Made by a program: the position numbers and the translations under genes. Source: Serratia nevei (GTDB lineage Bacteria > Pseudomonadota > Gammaproteobacteria > Enterobacterales > Enterobacteriaceae). Taken from it: a DNA stretch of 64,000 nucleotides. Positions 61,454-64,000 of this stretch are shown piece by piece. The notes under the pieces were generated by a model. It had not been told where the DNA came from, did not search any database, and saw only the letters and a program-made list of their open reading frames with translations. The DNA lies in contig NZ_CP149940.1 in the NCBI RefSeq assembly GCF_037948395.1, positions 3,596,001-3,660,000 of the forward strand, written 5' to 3'. Positions within the stretch are counted from its first letter, which is position 1. Every line of letters begins with the position of its first letter.

Positions 61454-63286
61454 TTAAAAGCCGTAGAGCCACGGCACCACAATCACGCTGACCGCCATCA
61501 CCAGCAGAGTGAACGGCACGCCGAGACGCACGAAATCGCCGAACTTGTAATTGCCCGGCCCCAGCACCAACGTGTTGACCGGTGAAGAGACCGGCGTCAT
61601 AAAGGCGGCGGACGCGGCGATGGCGATAATCATCGCAAATGGGTATGGCGAGACGCCCATTTCGCGCGCGGCGGCGATGGCGATCGGCGCCATCAGCACC
61701 GCCGTCGCGGTGTTGGAAATAAACAGGCCGATGGTGGCGCACAAGACGAACAGGCACAGCAGCATCACGCGCGGCCCCGCGCCGCCGGCGACGTCCATCA
61801 GCCCGCTGACGATCAGATCCACCCCGCCGGTCTTTTGCAGCGCCTGCGCAAACGGCATCATCCCGACGATCAAAATAATGCTCGGCCAATGGATCGATTT
61901 ATAGGCGCTTTCCATATCGATACAGCGGAACTTACCCATCAGCAGGCAGGCGATCAGCGCCGCGATCGGATTGGGGATTTCGTCGGTCAACATCATTGCC
62001 ACCATCAACGCCAGGCAAAACAGCGCGTGCGGCGCCTGCGTGATCGCCGGCGCCACTTCGTCCACCTCAGCCGGCAGGTTGAGCACGATAAAGTCGTGGG
62101 TTTTGGCCTGCAGCTGACGGATCGCCTTCCAGTCACCGATCACCAGCAAAATGTCGCCCAGCTCCAGCGGCTCGTCCACCAGCTTGCCGCCCAGCGTCTC
62201 GCCGTGGCGGCGGATGCCCACCACGTTGAGATCGTAGCGGCTGCGGAACGCCGCTTCGCGCAGGCTTTTGCCCAGCAGCGCCGAGTCCGGGATCAGCGAC
62301 ACTTCCGCCATGCCGACGTTGCGCGACTGTTCAGAGAAGTAATCGCCGCGCAGCACCATCGGCTCCAGCCGCTGCTCGCCGCAGAATTCGCGCAGATCGA
62401 CCTGGCTGTCCGACATGTCGATCAAAAGAACGTCGCCCTCGCGCAGCTCGGTGCTGCCAGAGGCGCTGACCATCACCCGCCGGAAGCGTTTCCAGCGCTC
62501 GATACCCACCACGTTGGCGCCATAACGCGCACGCAGGTGCAGTTCATCCAGCGAACGCCCGATCAGCGGCGAAGCGCTGCGGACAGCCAGCCGCCGCGCG
62601 CGACCGGTCAGCTTGTAGTCGCGGATCAAATCGCGGAAGGTACGGCGCTGCCAGTCATCGCCGGCTTTGCCCGTTTCACCGCTGCCCAGCCAACGCCGGG
62701 CGATCAGCATGTAACCGACGCCCAGCGCCAGCACCACCAGGCCAATGGGCGTCACGCTGAAGAAACCGAAACCATGGATGCCTTCTCGCACCAGCTCGCT
62801 GTTGACCACCATGTTGGGCGGCGTGGCCACCAGCGTCATCATGCCGCTGATAAGCCCGGCGAAGCTGAGCGGCATCATCAGCCGCCCCGGCGCGATCTTC
62901 ATTCTGGCCGTCACGCTGAGCACCACCGGGATAAAGATCGCCACCACGCCGGTCGAGCTCATGAACGCCCCCAGCCCGGCGACCGTCACCATCAGCAGCA
63001 TCAACATTTTGGTTTCGCTGCTGCCGGCCACTTTCACCAGCCAGTCCCCCACCTGATAGGCCACGCCGGTGCGCACCAGCCCTTCGCCGATCACGAACAG
63101 CGCCGCGATCAAAATCACGTTGGGATCGCTGAAACCGACCGTCGCCTCCTGCAGGCTGAGCGTGCCGCTCAGCACGAAGGCGATGATCACCAACAGGGCC
63201 ACCACGTCCATGCGCAGCTTGTTGGTGGTAAACAGCACGATGGCAATCAGCAGTAAACTCAGCACCCACAGTAATTCGCTGTTCAA
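61454..63286 (-). CDS. yfbS: SLC13-type anion transporter with TrkA-C domains
   Basis: The protein has 610 residues, the E. coli YfbS length. N- and C-terminal membrane halves of the divalent-anion:sodium symporter family ([54 protein letters not shown]) flank two cytoplasmic RCK/TrkA-C domains (about residues 200-370). The substrate is unknown. No ATG is available; the TTG at 63286 (protein [11 protein letters not shown]) has GATGAGG upstream and matches the E. coli start, so it is preferred over the TTG at 63304. Confidence 0.9.
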   Translation of the reverse strand: MNSELLWVLSLLLIAIVLFTTNKLRMDVVALLVIIAFVLSGTLSLQEATVGFSDPNVILIAALFVIGEGLVRTGVAYQVGDWLVKVAGSSETKMLMLLMVTVAGLGAFMSSTGVVAIFIPVVLSVTARMKIAPGRLMMPLSFAGLISGMMTLVATPPNMVVNSELVREGIHGFGFFSVTPIGLVVLALGVGYMLIARRWLGSGETGKAGDDWQRRTFRDLIRDYKLTGRARRLAVRSASPLIGRSLDELHLRARYGANVVGIERWKRFRRVMVSASGSTELREGDVLLIDMSDSQVDLREFCGEQRLEPMVLRGDYFSEQSRNVGMAEVSLIPDSALLGKSLREAAFRSRYDLNVVGIRRHGETLGGKLVDEPLELGDILLVIGDWKAIRQLQAKTHDFIVLNLPAEVDEVAPAITQAPHALFCLALMVAMMLTDEIPNPIAALIACLLMGKFRCIDMESAYKSIHWPSIILIVGMMPFAQALQKTGGVDLIVSGLMDVAGGAGPRVMLLCLFVLCATIGLFISNTATAVLMAPIAIAAAREMGVSPYPFAMIIAIAASAAFMTPVSSPVNTLVLGPGNYKFGDFVRLGVPFTLLVMAVSVIVVPWLYGF

Positions 63287-63330
63287 AACGGCCTCATCCG
63301 GCAAATGTCCAAGGGTCTAAAAAATAGCAT

Positions 63331-63354
63331 AAAAAAACCCCGCCGAAGCGGGGT
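63331..63354 (-). terminator. Terminator of yfbT
   Basis: The perfect stem ACCCCGC/GCGGGGT with a CGAA loop is followed on the minus strand by seven T. It lies 30 bases after the yfbT stop codon. Confidence 0.92.
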
Positions 63355-63383
63355 CTAATCAATTAGGGTGAAGATAATGCCGC

Positions 63384-64000
63384 TCAGGCCAGCCGGCGAA
63401 CGATCGCGCCCTGCGCCGTTTTATCGACGGCGATCTGCGCCAGCGAATCCAGCCGCAGGTCGACCTGCTCCAGCTTCGGCGCATCCGCCGGCGCGTTGAC
63501 CGCAATCACCTGGCAGCCCGCCGCCAGGCCGGAGAGAATGCCGGCCGGCGCGTCTTCAACCACCACGCACTCGTGCGGCGCAAGCCCCAGGCGCTCGGCG
63601 CCCAGCAGATAGGCGTCGGGCTGTGGCTTACCGTGTTTAACCTGCTCGGCGGTGATGAACACCTCCGGCTGCGGCAAACCGCCGGCCTGGCGGCGAGCGC
63701 CGGCCACCGGCACCGAACCGGAGGTGACGATCGCCCAAGGGATACCGAGCGCGTTCAGGCGCTCCAGCAGCGCAATCGCGCCCGGCAGCGCGCGAACGCC
63801 GTCGGTATCCTGCGCTTCGGCCTGCTCCAGCAGCTGGAACTCGCGCTGAATTTCCGCTTCGCTTTCGCCCGGCATAAAGTGGCGCAGAGAAGTAATGGCC
63901 TGTTTACCGTGAATGAAATCCAGCACCGCTTGCGGGTTGACACCGCGGCGCTCGGCCCAGTGCGTCCAGGCGCGCTCTACCGCCGGCAATGAATCCACCA
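63384..64000 (-). CDS. yfbT: HAD-family sugar phosphatase YfbT, 5' end outside the window
   Basis: About 205 C-terminal residues are visible. The frame runs off the right edge; the missing part should hold the DxDGT nucleophile motif, since the visible start DSLPAVERAWTHWAE normally follows it. The HAD motifs II (WAIVTSGS), III (KHGKPQPDAYLLGAERLG) and IV (VVVEDAPAGILSG) are present. E. coli YfbT (HxpA) dephosphorylates sugar phosphates. It follows the yfbS order seen in E. coli. Confidence 0.92.
   Translation of the reverse strand, partial: VDSLPAVERAWTHWAERRGVNPQAVLDFIHGKQAITSLRHFMPGESEAEIQREFQLLEQAEAQDTDGVRALPGAIALLERLNALGIPWAIVTSGSVPVAGARRQAGGLPQPEVFITAEQVKHGKPQPDAYLLGAERLGLAPHECVVVEDAPAGILSGLAAGCQVIAVNAPADAPKLEQVDLRLDSLAQIAVDKTAQGAIVRRLA

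Overview
The window is about 59-60% G+C by eye and dense with enterobacterial core genes in an order close to Escherichia coli (ompC-micF-rcsDB-rcsC-gyrA-ubiG-nrdAB-yfaE, yfaY/yfaZ, menDHBCE, elaB, nuoA-N, lrhA, alaA-yfbR-yfbS-yfbT). Lineage-specific insertions (tyrP, katA, an idnDO cluster) and an LrhA/HexS-type regulator beside nuo suggest a Serratia chromosome, probably the S. marcescens group. The genus is inferred from gene order and protein similarity known to me; no search was run.

Layout. 1-3.2 kb: the 3' part of an A+T-richer membrane acyltransferase gene, a tRNA-Ser(UGA)/tRNA-Thr(UGU) pair, osmE, and a TetR-controlled module (DUF1348 protein, TetR, VOC protein) with two mirror-image 20-bp operators. 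3.2-13 kb: the OmpC-type porin, the MicF antisense RNA with a MarA-type box, a DUF4186 protein, an MFS carrier and the complete Rcs phosphorelay (RcsD, RcsB, convergent RcsC). 13-21 kb: gyrA, ubiG, and nrdA-nrdB-yfaE behind a DnaA box and paired NrdR boxes; just downstream, on the opposite strand, is a chromosomal hok/sok type I toxin-antitoxin locus. 21-28.5 kb: an AraC regulator/FAD monooxygenase pair, the CinA-like yfaY, tyrP with a TyrR box, yfaZ and a catalase. 28.5-35 kb: menaquinone genes menD-menH-menB-menC-menE without menF, then elaB. 35-41.9 kb: an accessory block with idnD-idnO and a LacI-type regulator, a DUF1097 membrane protein, an MFS transporter with a LysR regulator, and a RelE-type toxin with an HTH antitoxin. 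41.9-57 kb: the complete 13-gene nuo operon (NuoC and NuoD fused). 57.7-64 kb: lrhA/hexS, a long intergenic region, alaA, yfbR, yfbS and the 3' part of yfbT.

How the genes connect. Complex I (nuo) feeds electrons into quinones, and menD-E makes the menaquinone used at low oxygen. UbiG acts in ubiquinone synthesis. NrdAB with its YfaE ferredoxin makes dNTPs aerobically, and YfbR dephosphorylates dNMPs. OmpC, MicF, Rcs, OsmE and LrhA/HexS are envelope-stress and surface-behaviour functions. The least ordinary content is the hok/sok locus (a 50-aa toxin with its antisense RNA), the RelE/HTH pair with a Phd/YefM-like N-terminus on the antitoxin, the absence of menF, and several small regulator-plus-enzyme modules of unknown substrate. 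I see no CRISPR array, insertion sequence or prophage.
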